Below, piece by piece: positions 8,897-17,017 of a DNA stretch of 64,000 nucleotides (its first letter is position 1; every line of letters begins with the position of its first letter). The notes under the pieces are model-generated. The model did not search any database. It had not been told where the DNA came from and saw only the letters and a program-made list of their open reading frames with translations. This DNA is from JBDHWG01 sp046328525. Its GTDB lineage: Bacteria; Chloroflexota; Anaerolineae; Epilineales; JAHCIE01. A program made the translations under genes and the position numbers. The stretch lies in the NCBI GenBank assembly GCA_046328525.1, contig JAXLWK010000005.1:372001-436000 (forward strand), in the 5' to 3' direction.

Positions 8897-10720
8897 CTAC
8901 AGCTCGTTGGACTTGCCCTTGACCAGCTCTTGAGCGCGGGCGATGAAGTCCGTGACCGCCACCGCGCCGCGGTCCTCGCCGCTGCGCACGCGCACCGACA
9001 CCGTGCCGTTCTCCGCCTCGCGGTTGCCCACGACGAGCATGTACGGCGTCTTCTGGAGCTGCGCGTCGCGGATCTTGGATTGCATGCGCTCCGGCCGCTG
9101 ATCCACCTCGGCGCGCAGGCCCGCCGCCTTGAGCTGCGCCGCGACCTCGTGGGCATACGCCGCGTGGCGGTCGGTGACCGGGATGATGACCGCCTGCACC
9201 GGCGACAGCCACAGCGGGAACGCGCCAGCGTAGTGCTCGATGAGGACGCCGAAGAAGCGCTCCATGCTGCCGAGCAGGGCGCGGTGCACCATGTACGGCT
9301 GGTGCTTGGCCCCGTCCTCGCCGTCGTACTCCAGCCCGAAGCGCTCCGGCAGGTTGAAGTCGAACTGGATGGTGCTGAGCTGCCACTCGCGGCCGAGGGC
9401 GTCGTTCACCTTGAGGTCAATCTTCGGGCCGTAGAACGCGCCGCCGCCCTCGTCTAGCTCGTAGGGCAGGTTGTGGGCCTCGATGGCCTTGCGCAGCGCC
9501 TCGGTGGCCATGTCCCATTCGGCCGGATCGCCGACGTACTTCTCCGGCCGGGTCGAGAGGTAGGCGGTGAAGTCGGTCAGGCCGAAGGAGCGCAGGACGT
9601 AGAGCGAAAACTCCAGCGCGCGGGCGATCTCGTCTTCCACCTGGTCCGGGCGGCAGAAGATGTGGGCGTCGTCCTGGGTGAAGCCGCGGACGCGGGTCAG
9701 CCCGTGCAGCACGCCGCTGCGCTCGAAGCGGTAGACCGTGCCATACTCGGCGTAGCGCCGGGGCAGGTCGCGGTACGAGCGGGTCTTGCTCTTGAAGATC
9801 TCAATGTGGAACGGGCAGTTCATCGGCTTGGCGTAGTACTGCTCGCCCTCGATGTCCATGGGCGAGTACATGTTCTCCTTGTAGAAGCCCAGGTGGCCGG
9901 AGGTCTCCCACAGCAGAGCGCGGCCGATGTGGGGCGAGAACACCCACTCGTAGCCGTTGTCCAGGTGCGCCTGGCGGGCGAAGTCCTCGGCGATGACGCG
10001 GATGAGCGCGCCCTTCGGGTGCCACAGGATCAGGCCGGGGCCGACTTCCTCCGAGACGCTGTACAGGTCCAACTCGCGGCCCAGGCGGCGGTGGTCGCGA
10101 CGCCGCGCCTCCTCCAGTCGCCAGAGGTACTGCTCTAGCTCCGCCTGGCTGTCCCATGCGGTGCCGTAGATGCGCTGGAGCATCGGGTTCTTCTCGCTCC
10201 CGCGCCAGTACGCGCCGGCGATGGACTGGAGCTTCAACCCCGCCGGGTTGATGTCCTTCGTGCTGGGGACGTGCGGCCCGCGGCACAGGTCCTCGAAGTC
10301 GCCGTCGCGGTAGGTGGACAGGACGACCGAGCCTTCCTTGACCGGCTCCCCGTACTCGTCCACCTCGCCGGCCAGCAAGTCGCGGATCAGCTCTAGCTTG
10401 TACGGCTGGTCCTTGAACAGCTCCCGCGCCTCCTCCGGGCTGACGACGCGGCGCTCGAAGGCGTAGCCCTCGGCGATCAGCTCGCGCATCCGCGCCTCGA
10501 TCTTCTCGAGGTCGTCCGGCGTCAGCGGGCGCGGCAGGTCGAAGTCGTAGTAGAAACCGTTCTCGATGGGCGGCCCAATGCCGAGCCTGGCCTCCGGAAA
10601 GAAGTCCAGGACGGCCTGGGCCATGACGTGCGCGGCGGAGTGGCGCACGCGGTAGAGATGATCAGCCTGCGACAAAGGCGCCTCGGCTTGCGCCGCGACG
10701 TCGCTCGATACCTGGCTCAT
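8897..10720 (-). CDS. thrS: Threonyl-tRNA synthetase lacking the TGS domain
   Basis: Class II synthetase that charges tRNA-Thr, 607 residues. The N-terminal TGS domain of full-length forms (about 60 residues) is missing. The protein starts almost directly with the editing domain: HSAAH (H27 and H31) and CRGPHVP. The class II catalytic core follows, with the zinc-site region (MNCPFH) and GLTRVRGFTQDDAH, then the anticodon-binding domain near the C terminus. The ATG at 10720 is preceded by GAGGAGG; the longer frame to 10834 reads through the leader RNA. A T-box riboswitch precedes it. Confidence 0.97.
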   Translation of the reverse strand: MSQVSSDVAAQAEAPLSQADHLYRVRHSAAHVMAQAVLDFFPEARLGIGPPIENGFYYDFDLPRPLTPDDLEKIEARMRELIAEGYAFERRVVSPEEARELFKDQPYKLELIRDLLAGEVDEYGEPVKEGSVVLSTYRDGDFEDLCRGPHVPSTKDINPAGLKLQSIAGAYWRGSEKNPMLQRIYGTAWDSQAELEQYLWRLEEARRRDHRRLGRELDLYSVSEEVGPGLILWHPKGALIRVIAEDFARQAHLDNGYEWVFSPHIGRALLWETSGHLGFYKENMYSPMDIEGEQYYAKPMNCPFHIEIFKSKTRSYRDLPRRYAEYGTVYRFERSGVLHGLTRVRGFTQDDAHIFCRPDQVEDEIARALEFSLYVLRSFGLTDFTAYLSTRPEKYVGDPAEWDMATEALRKAIEAHNLPYELDEGGGAFYGPKIDLKVNDALGREWQLSTIQFDFNLPERFGLEYDGEDGAKHQPYMVHRALLGSMERFFGVLIEHYAGAFPLWLSPVQAVIIPVTDRHAAYAHEVAAQLKAAGLRAEVDQRPERMQSKIRDAQLQKTPYMLVVGNREAENGTVSVRVRSGEDRGAVAVTDFIARAQELVKGKSNEL

Positions 10721-10752
10721 GGACAAACCTCCTCGTGTTCGACAAGTGCCCC

Positions 10753-10790
10753 AAAAAACAAAAAGCCCCTCGCCCCGCAGGGACGAGAGG
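10753..10790 (-). terminator. T-box regulated terminator of thrS
   Basis: CCTCTCGTCCC pairs with GGGGCGAGGGG around UGC, followed by CUUUUUGUUUUUU. Confidence 0.9.
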
Positions 10791-10889
10791 AAGACTCCCG
10801 TGGTTCCACCCACATTCGGCAGGCGCGCGCCCACCCTTAGAGGCCGCTAACGGGGCCAACCCGCCGGGGTTTACTGACCGTCGAGAGCC

Positions 10890-10910
10890 GTAGTAGCGAC
10901 TTTAGTCGTT
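10890..10910. repeat. Repeat-type hairpin embedded in the T-box leader
   Basis: GTAGTAGCGACTTTAGTCGTT resembles the GTAGCGCCGACTTCAGTCGGC hairpins between other genes here. It sits in the T-box linker between the specifier stem and the antiterminator region. Confidence 0.6.
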
Positions 10911-11068
10911 TCTCCCGATTGGTGTTCTGCCCGAGGCTGGCAGGTGGTTTTCGTCGGGCGCTAGTCGAGCGGGGCTTCCAGTCTATGGCCCCGCCTCCCT
11001 GGCGCTGCTCGCCCGAGTACTCGTCCTGCTCCTACGCCGTGTCTATCGCATGTACCTATGTGATGGCT

Positions 11069-11097
11069 ATTGTAGCACGGTCTTACCCAACCCGCAA
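11069..11097 (-). promoter_or_regulatory. Promoter of the T-box thrS transcript
   Basis: On the minus strand: TTGCGG (11092-11097), 17-base spacer, TACAAT (11069-11074). Start predicted near 11062. Confidence 0.7.
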
Positions 11098-11133
11098 ACC
11101 CCTGACGGATGAGACGCCATCCGCCGAACGATG

Positions 11134-11139
11134 TATAAT
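11134..11139 (+). promoter_or_regulatory. Candidate -10 element upstream of yhhQ
   Basis: TATAAT on the plus strand about 200 bases before the yhhQ start. The -35 region is weak, so this is tentative. Confidence 0.35.
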
Positions 11140-11200
11140 TTGCCGATGACGCGCTGCTTATGGAGATTAGCAAATTGTTGCCGCAGCAGCTGGCGCTGGA

Positions 11201-11229
11201 GTAGGGGCAGGTTTGAAACCTGCCCCTAC
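11201..11229. repeat. GTAGGGGCAGGTTT palindrome
   Basis: A near-perfect palindrome of 29 bases, GTAGGGGCAGG pairing with CCTGCCCCTAC. A second copy at 55115-55143 shares the arms and the right flank (CACCGC.AGCGG), so the repeat unit is longer than the palindrome. Confidence 0.85.
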
Positions 11230-11342
11230 CACCGCGAGCGGAATGCGGCGAAAATTAGCTAAGGATCATCAGCAGGCTTCACCGTCTCAGCCACCGACTG
11301 TCCTGCTCGAAACGATTCTCAGACCAGGAGCTATCACGCACC

Positions 11343-12038
11343 ATGAACAAAGCGCGGCCTGCTCAGGCAGGCTACTCCATCTGGTTCGTCATCATCGTCG
11401 CTTTCTTCGTCACGTCGCTCATCGTCTCCAATATCATCGCGGTGAAACTGGTGGACATCTTCGGCCTGGTGCTCCCGGCCGCCGTCATCATTTTCCCCAT
11501 CAGCTATATCTTCGGCGACATCCTGACCGAGGTCTACGGCTACTCCCAGGCCCGCCGCGTCATCTGGCTCGGCTTCCTGTGCAACCTGTTCGCGGTCATC
11601 GCCATCGTGATCGCCCAGCTCCTGCCGAGCGCGGGCTTCTGGGACGCGCAGCCGGCCTACGAGCGTATCCTGGGCTACGCGCCGCGCCTGCTCGTCGCCT
11701 CGTTCGCCGCGTACCTCGTCGGCGAGTTCGCCAACTCGTTCGTCCTCGCCAAGATGAAGGTGGCGACGGGCGGGCGCTGGCTGTGGACGCGCACCATCGG
11801 CTCGACGATCATCGGCCAGGGCCTCGACTCGCTGGTGTTCATCACCATCGCCTTTGTTGGGACGATCCCGCCCGACGCCGTGATGCAGACCGTCGTCACC
11901 CAGTGGCTGTTCAAGTCGGCGTATGAGATCATCGCCACGCCGCTGACGTACGTCATCGTCAACTTCCTGAAGCGCGTCGAGCGGAGCGACGTGTTCGACA
12001 CCGACACTGACTTCAACCCGCTAGCTGTGTCGGAGTAG
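11343..12038 (+). CDS. yhhQ: Queuosine precursor transporter, YhhQ (DUF165) family
   Basis: An integral membrane protein of 231 residues with about six hydrophobic segments. It carries the family's polar motifs FPISYIFGDILTEVYGY (about residues 50-66), GEFANSFVLAKMK and STIIGQGLDSLVF. Characterised members import preQ0 or queuine-type precursors of the queuosine tRNA modification. I looked upstream for a preQ1 aptamer and found none. The next gene, an epimerase, starts nine bases after the stop, so the two are probably cotranscribed although functionally unrelated. Confidence 0.9.
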   Translation: MNKARPAQAGYSIWFVIIVAFFVTSLIVSNIIAVKLVDIFGLVLPAAVIIFPISYIFGDILTEVYGYSQARRVIWLGFLCNLFAVIAIVIAQLLPSAGFWDAQPAYERILGYAPRLLVASFAAYLVGEFANSFVLAKMKVATGGRWLWTRTIGSTIIGQGLDSLVFITIAFVGTIPPDAVMQTVVTQWLFKSAYEIIATPLTYVIVNFLKRVERSDVFDTDTDFNPLAVSE

Positions 12039-12047
12039 GAGGTAGTC

Positions 12048-13166
12048 ATGCGCGCACTCGTCACGGGCGGGGCGGGCCTCATCGGCTCCCACATCGCCGA
12101 CCTCCTCCTGCGCGAGGGCTGGGCGGTGCGCATCCTCGACAACCTCGAGCCGCAGACCCACCGCCTCGGCAAGCCGGCGTGGACGCCGAACGCCGCCGAG
12201 TTCGTCCACGGCGACATCCGCGACGCGGCGACGGTGCGCGCCGCCCTCGACGGCGTGGACGTCGTCTTTCACGAGGCGGCCTACGGCGGCTACATGCCGG
12301 AGATGGGCAAGTACGTCCACGTCAACAGCTTTGGCACGGCGCAGATGCTGGAGATGATCCGCGACGAGAACCTGCCGGTGCGCAAGGTCATCGTCGCCTC
12401 GTCCCAGGTCGTCTACAGCGAGGGCGCGATTCGCTGCCCCGAGCACGGCGTCGTCTTCCCGCCGACGCGCCCGCTGGCGCAGCTCCAGGCGGGCGACTGG
12501 GAGGTACACTGCCCGCTGTGCGGGCGCGTCGGCGCGTCCGTCCCGACACCGGAGGAAGCGCCCATCGGGGCGGAGACGGTGTACGCCATCACGAAGGTGG
12601 ACCAGGAGCGCCTGGTCCTGATGTGGGGCCGGCAGACGGGCATCCCCACCGTGGCCCTGCGCTACTCGTGTACCTACGGCCCGCGCCAGTCGGTGTTCAA
12701 CCCGTACACCGGTGTCATCGCCATCTTCACCACGCGCCTGCTCAACGGCCAGCCGCCGGTCTTGTACGAGGATGGGCGGCAGACGCGGGACCTGTGCTTC
12801 GTCGAGGACATCGCCCGCGCCAACCTCCTGGCCGCGACGAGCGACACCCTGGACGGGCAGGCGGTGAACGTGGGCAGCGGGCGGGCGGCAACGATTCGCC
12901 AGGTGGCGGAGATGGTGTCCGACGCTGTGGGGGTGCGCATCGAGCCGGTCAGCCGCGGCGAGTTCCGGCCGGGCGAGATGCGCTACCTCACGTCCGACAT
13001 CACGCGCGCCGCGGCGATGGGCTACGCGCCCACGGTGGACCTGGCCGACGGCATCGGGCGCTACATGGCGTGGATCCGCACCCAGGGCGACATCCGCGAG
13101 TACTTCACCGCCGCCGAGGACATCCTGCGCCAGAAGCGCGTCGTCCAGCGCGTGCAAGCCGACTGA
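12048..13166 (+). CDS. NAD-dependent sugar-nucleotide epimerase with a cysteine-bearing insertion
   Basis: Extended short-chain dehydrogenase of 372 residues. The Rossmann motif GGAGLIG (G7, G10, G13), an SSQ serine region (118-120) and catalytic Y179/K183 (YAITK) are all present. Between the serine and tyrosine is an insertion with CPEHG (C130) and CPLCG (C155/C158), which could bind zinc. I recall the same insertion in dTDP-L-rhamnose 4-epimerase-like members; this is memory, not a search. It would supply a nucleotide sugar, possibly for the glycan cluster at 22-35 kb. Confidence 0.85.
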   Translation: MRALVTGGAGLIGSHIADLLLREGWAVRILDNLEPQTHRLGKPAWTPNAAEFVHGDIRDAATVRAALDGVDVVFHEAAYGGYMPEMGKYVHVNSFGTAQMLEMIRDENLPVRKVIVASSQVVYSEGAIRCPEHGVVFPPTRPLAQLQAGDWEVHCPLCGRVGASVPTPEEAPIGAETVYAITKVDQERLVLMWGRQTGIPTVALRYSCTYGPRQSVFNPYTGVIAIFTTRLLNGQPPVLYEDGRQTRDLCFVEDIARANLLAATSDTLDGQAVNVGSGRAATIRQVAEMVSDAVGVRIEPVSRGEFRPGEMRYLTSDITRAAAMGYAPTVDLADGIGRYMAWIRTQGDIREYFTAAEDILRQKRVVQRVQAD

Positions 13167-13174
13167 GGCCATCG

Positions 13175-13216
13175 GCTCCCCTCTCCCCCTGTGGGAGAGG
13201 GGCTGGGGGTGAGGGG
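13175..13216. repeat. CCCTCACCCC-family palindrome, intergenic
   Basis: CTCCCCTCTCCCCC pairs with the GAGAGGGGCTGGGGGTGAGG arm. It follows the epimerase stop codon. Confidence 0.8.
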
Positions 13217-13291
13217 CTTCACCTCAACATTCATCCAATTGAATGATGTGTGTTCACCCGAGCGAGGGTTTCGCCGCCGCCGGCCTTGTGC

Positions 13292-13297
13292 TACACT
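13292..13297 (+). promoter_or_regulatory. Candidate extended -10 promoter upstream of the Hsp70-like gene
   Basis: TGC-TACACT on the plus strand with TTTCGC 17 bases upstream, about 195 bases before the coding start. Confidence 0.4.
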
Positions 13298-13357
13298 GAA
13301 CTGATGCAACAGAGGCCGACGGATGAATCTTAACTACTGACTGCCGCAATTTCTGGC

Positions 13358-13424
13358 TGTCACGCTGAGCGGAGCGAAGCGTCCCCCAGGCGACCGGGAT
13401 GCTTCGCATTCGCTCAGCATGACA
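13358..13424. repeat. TGTCATGCTGAG-family palindromic element
   Basis: TGTCACGCTGAGCG at the left pairs with CGCTCAGCATGACA at the right, with GCGAAGC and GCTTCGC inside. It lies in the leader of the Hsp70-like gene. Confidence 0.85.
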
Positions 13425-13490
13425 AAGTAGGTACGGCCTCTGGAAGCTGCGATTCACAAGCCGCCGCGACAAGAGCAGTGAAGGAAGCGA

Positions 13491-15938
13491 GTGCATCACG
13501 TCATGCTTGGGATGGATTTTGGAACGACGAACTCCGGCATCTCGCTCTACGACGGGCGGCGCGTCGAGCTGCTGCCCCTCGACCCGGCCAACGCCAACCC
13601 CCGCGTCGCCCGCAGCGCCCTGTACATCACCAACGACCAGAAGGTCAGCATCGCCCGCGCCGCGCTCCAGGAGTACTTCGAGCAGAACCTGGGCCGCACG
13701 GTGCGCCTCGAGCGCGTCTGGGTCGGCGAGATCGAGCAGGTCTTCGCCGAGCTGCCCGCCTTCATCCGCGATGTCTACGCCTGGGTGGACGCCAACTCGC
13801 CGGGCCGCCTCCTCATCTCCTTCAAGAGCGGCCTGCGCGAGGCCGACTACGCCGGCACTATCATCGGCCAGTTCTTCCTGTCCCTCGAAGACCTCATCGG
13901 TAGCTACCTGTACACCACGCGCCTGCGCGCCGAGCGCATCCTGGGCCGCCCGCAGCGCGCCATCGTCCTGGGCCGGCCGGTGCGCTTCGCCGCCGACCCC
14001 CAGGCCGACCAGATTGCCCAGGAGCGGCTGATCGAGGCGGCGCTGCGGGCGGGCTACGAGCGCATCGCCCTGGAGTACGAGCCAATCGCCGCCGCGTACC
14101 ACTACGCCGCCGGCGTGCGGGGCGAGGAGAACATCCTGGTGTTCGACTTCGGCGGCGGCACGCTCGACCTGACGGTGATGCGCATCGGGCCACAGCGCCG
14201 CGAGGTGCTGGCGACGGGTGGCCTACCCATCGCCGGTGACGTGTTCGACCAGAAGCTCGTCCGCGCCAAGCTCGCGGAACACTTCGGCGAGCACACCGTC
14301 TACGGCCCGCGCCAATCGCGCCTGCCCGTGCCGTCCTGGATCTACGACACCCTGGCCGACTGGCAGACGCTGGTGACGCTGCAAAGCCCGGAGAACCGCC
14401 GCATGCTCGACGAGATCAAGCGCACGGCCCAGGAGCCGCGCCGAATCCAGGCGCTGGTTGACCTCGTCGCCAACAACTACGGCCTGCGCCTGTTCGAGGC
14501 GGCGGAGACGGCCAAGCGCCAGCTCTCGCGCCGCCTGGAGACCGAGATCCTCCTGGCCGGGCCGAGCTTCACCATCCGCCAGCCGGTGACCCGCGTCGAG
14601 TTCGAGACCATCATCCGCGCTGAGATTCAGTCTGTGGACGCCCTGATAGACGATACTTTGGCGCGCTCTGGGCTGGCCCCCCGCGAGATTGACGCCGTGA
14701 TCCGCACCGGCGGCTCGTCCGAGATCCCGGTGTTCCAGCGCATGCTGGCCCACAAATTCGGCGAAGAGAAGGTGCGCAGCATAGACATCTTCAGCAGCGT
14801 CACGTCGGGCCTGGGCCTCATCGCCCAGCGCATCGAGGCCGGCGAGATCGAGGCGACGGCGACCAGCCGCGACGACCGCCGCCACGCCGACCTGGCCTTC
14901 GCCCGGCCCGGCGTCGCCCAGGCCAACCTGGAGGTGCTGAAGCGCCGCATCCTGGCCCAGGAGGAGCTTGGCGAGGGCGAGGAGGCGGCGGCCGGGCTGG
15001 TGATGCTCGGCGAGGGGCGGCTGATGGCCGGGCCGCTCGTCGGCCCAGAGACCGGCGAGACGCCGCTGGCCGAGATTGTGCCGGACGGCGCGCCCGCGCC
15101 CCGCGTGGCCCTCACCGCTACCCTGGACGAGCCGCTGCTCGTCGTGACCTCGCGCTACCGGCTGTTCCTGACGACGCTGCGCCAGCTCGCCACGCTCCAG
15201 GAGGGCGGCTTCTCGCGCGCTGACCTGCCCGATTTCGCTAAAGGCGAGATTATCTGCGCGGTGCGGCGCTGGAACGGTTTGAAGGACACGGAGCGGCTGC
15301 TCATCGTCACCTCGCGCGGCGCGGCGCGGGCGCTGAACATGGCGCGCCTGCGCCCGACCGTCGAGGGGGGGCAGCCGCTCAAGCTCGATTGGCCCTACCC
15401 TCACTGGCCGGCCGCCGTGCTGAGCGGCAACGTGAAGGACAGCCTGCTGGTGGTGACCGGCAGCGGCCGGGCGGCGCGCATGGCCGTCGCCGACGTCAGC
15501 GTCCAGGGCAGCCAGGTGATTGGGGTGGCATGGGACAAGGGCGAGCGCATCGCCAGCGCCCTGCGCGTCGCCGGCCAGCGCCAGGTGATCGTGTTGACGA
15601 GCGACGGCTACGCCCGGCGGTTCCCGGCCGTCGCGGTGCCGCTCGTCGAGAAGGCGTCCCAGGGCGTGACCAGCATCCGACGGCCCGTGGCGGCGGTCGG
15701 GCTGCGCGCTGGGGACACGATGCTCGCCATCACGTCGCGCCGCTGTCTGCCGTTCCACCCGGACAGCATTCCCCTGGAGAGCGAGCCGAGCGTGCGTAGC
15801 CACCGCCTGTTCAAGCTCGCCAGCGGCGAAACCGTGACGGCGCTCATCTCACCCCGCCCCGCCCGTCCCCCCGACACGACCGACCGCCGCAGCCCTATTC
15901 TCGCCGCCGCTTCCCCTCACCCGCGTTCCCGACTATAA
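13491..15938 (+). CDS. Hsp70-like ATPase fused to GyrA-type C-terminal propeller repeats
   Basis: An 815-residue two-part protein. The first part (about residues 1-480) is an actin/Hsp70-fold ATPase: phosphate-1 motif MLGMDFGTTNSG, phosphate-2 motif VFDFGGGTLDLTV and adenosine motif VIRTGGSSEIPVF. The usual Hsp70 substrate domain is absent. From about residue 546 come five or more repeats of the GyrA/ParC C-terminal blade pattern (LLVVTSRYR, LLIVTSRGAARAL, LLVVTGSGRAARM, VIVLTSDGYARRF, MLAITSRRC). No QRRGGKG GyrA box is visible. The GTG at 13491 follows AAGGAAG closely; ATG at 13503 is an alternative. Function is unknown: possibly a chaperone-like ATPase that binds DNA or protein through the propeller. 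Confidence 0.8.
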   Translation: MHHVMLGMDFGTTNSGISLYDGRRVELLPLDPANANPRVARSALYITNDQKVSIARAALQEYFEQNLGRTVRLERVWVGEIEQVFAELPAFIRDVYAWVDANSPGRLLISFKSGLREADYAGTIIGQFFLSLEDLIGSYLYTTRLRAERILGRPQRAIVLGRPVRFAADPQADQIAQERLIEAALRAGYERIALEYEPIAAAYHYAAGVRGEENILVFDFGGGTLDLTVMRIGPQRREVLATGGLPIAGDVFDQKLVRAKLAEHFGEHTVYGPRQSRLPVPSWIYDTLADWQTLVTLQSPENRRMLDEIKRTAQEPRRIQALVDLVANNYGLRLFEAAETAKRQLSRRLETEILLAGPSFTIRQPVTRVEFETIIRAEIQSVDALIDDTLARSGLAPREIDAVIRTGGSSEIPVFQRMLAHKFGEEKVRSIDIFSSVTSGLGLIAQRIEAGEIEATATSRDDRRHADLAFARPGVAQANLEVLKRRILAQEELGEGEEAAAGLVMLGEGRLMAGPLVGPETGETPLAEIVPDGAPAPRVALTATLDEPLLVVTSRYRLFLTTLRQLATLQEGGFSRADLPDFAKGEIICAVRRWNGLKDTERLLIVTSRGAARALNMARLRPTVEGGQPLKLDWPYPHWPAAVLSGNVKDSLLVVTGSGRAARMAVADVSVQGSQVIGVAWDKGERIASALRVAGQRQVIVLTSDGYARRFPAVAVPLVEKASQGVTSIRRPVAAVGLRAGDTMLAITSRRCLPFHPDSIPLESEPSVRSHRLFKLASGETVTALISPRPARPPDTTDRRSPILAAASPHPRSRL

Positions 15939-15939
15939 T
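15934..15939 (+). promoter_or_regulatory. -10 element placed for leaderless transcription
   Basis: TATAAT ends seven bases before the GNAT ATG, so transcription would begin at or next to the start codon. No Shine-Dalgarno sequence is present. The -35 region is poor. Confidence 0.45.
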
Positions 15940-15946
15940 CCGCGCC

Positions 15947-16897
15947 ATGGACACAATCAGCATCCGGCCCGGCCGCCTCGACGACGTGGCCGTCGTGGCC
16001 GACATCCGCAATGCCCTCTGGCAAGGCCTGGCGGGCCACCCCGTCGCCGCCCCCGACCAGATCCACCTTGAGTGGCAGACGTCCGGCTTTGACATTGCGC
16101 GGCGCGTGGGCCTGGCGGTGGATGCCAGGGGCGAGATCGCGGGCTACGTCTGGCTCACGTCCCTTGGGGCGCGTAGCGTGCGCATGGTGCTCGCCGTGCG
16201 AGACGGCGAGGGGAGCCGCGCCGCGCGAGAGGCGCTGCTCGATTGGGGCGAAGCGCGCGGGCGCGAGGTCGCGGCGGACGATGCGGCGGATGGGCCGCTG
16301 ACCGTCTACGTCAGTGTCGCGCCCGGCGACGCGGGGACGACCGCGGCGCTCGAGGATCGCGGCTACAGCCTGTATCGCGTCAGCCTGGAGATGCGCATCG
16401 GCCTCGACGCGCCGCCGCCGCCCCAGTGGCCGGCCGGCGTGACGCTGCGCTCCCTGTGCGCTGATGGCATGGATAGCGCCGTCCACGCCGCCCTCAGCGC
16501 CGCCTTCGAGACGAACTGGGAGGGGGACCGTGTGCCGCCCTTCGAGACCTGGCGCTCTGAGACGCTGGCCGACGTCGGCTATGACCCAGGCCTGTGGGTC
16601 GTGGCGGTGGCCGACGGCGGCAAGGTGGCGGGCGCGATCGGCGGGACGCGGTTCTGGCGCGGGCAGGTGGGCGTCGGCGGACTATTCGACTTCGGGGTGC
16701 GTCCGGCATGGCGCGGGCAGAGGCTTGGGCGCGCGATTCTGCTGCAAGCGCTGCGGCAGTTCCATAAGCGAGGCTATCGCACGGCCGCGCTCAGGGTGGA
16801 TGCCCACAACGCACCGGCGGTCCACCTGTACGAGAGCGTCGGCATGCGGTGCGCCTGGCGTCTCCCCACCTACACCCGCGAGATCCTCCCTGATTAG
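15947..16897 (+). CDS. Tandem GNAT acetyltransferase
   Basis: A 316-residue cytosolic protein with two GNAT domains in tandem. The second half has the clear acetyl-CoA pyrophosphate-binding motif (RPAWRGQRLGRAIL, about residues 256-269) and the closing VHLYESVGMR motif. The first half is more degenerate and lacks an obvious Q/RxxGxG/A. Mycothiol synthase has this two-domain plan, but nothing nearby points to that pathway. The substrate is unknown. The start lies eight bases after the Hsp70-like stop, and a TATAAT ends seven bases before the ATG. Confidence 0.85.
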   Translation: MDTISIRPGRLDDVAVVADIRNALWQGLAGHPVAAPDQIHLEWQTSGFDIARRVGLAVDARGEIAGYVWLTSLGARSVRMVLAVRDGEGSRAAREALLDWGEARGREVAADDAADGPLTVYVSVAPGDAGTTAALEDRGYSLYRVSLEMRIGLDAPPPPQWPAGVTLRSLCADGMDSAVHAALSAAFETNWEGDRVPPFETWRSETLADVGYDPGLWVVAVADGGKVAGAIGGTRFWRGQVGVGGLFDFGVRPAWRGQRLGRAILLQALRQFHKRGYRTAALRVDAHNAPAVHLYESVGMRCAWRLPTYTREILPD

Positions 16898-16918
16898 AAA
16901 CGCAACGGGAAGAGAAGC

Positions 16919-16998
16919 GCCACAGAGGCACAGAGGACACGGAGGGAAACCAGAACAGGTCTTCCTCTCTTCTCTGTGCTCTCTGTGTCTCTGTGGCA
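16919..16998. repeat. CCACAGAGGCACAGAGG inverted repeat
   Basis: Long arms of CACAGAG units around an A/C-rich loop, the same family as 6480-6551. It separates the convergent GNAT and peroxidase genes and may serve as a bidirectional terminator. Confidence 0.8.
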
Positions 16999-17017
16999 GT
17001 CTCTCTCTGATAGCCCG

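Larger units (their letters stand above)
10745..11062 (-). promoter_or_regulatory. T-box riboswitch, threonine-specific
   Basis: The leader of thrS. Reading the minus strand: an AGUA loop-E motif (near 11009-11013); a GAAAACCACC stretch whose ACC at 10946-10948 is a threonine codon followed by A, as expected for the specifier; the T-box core UGGAACC (10801-10810); then a terminator with an 11-bp stem and U-run (10753-10790). Uncharged tRNA-Thr would pair with the ACC codon and with the T-box to block termination. The variable base in UGGNACC is A, which predicts a tRNA-Thr with U73. A repeat-type hairpin lies between stem I and the T-box core. Confidence 0.92.

Noticed and set aside
11140..11342. 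preQ1 riboswitch before yhhQ
   Set aside because: The expected short stem-loop with an A-rich tail and CTAA-like 3' segment is not seen; only a GTAGGGGCAGG repeat is present.
14223..15803. Minus-strand frame opposite the Hsp70-like gene
   Set aside because: Shadow of the fusion gene; composition is Arg/Ala/Gly/His-rich with no domain.
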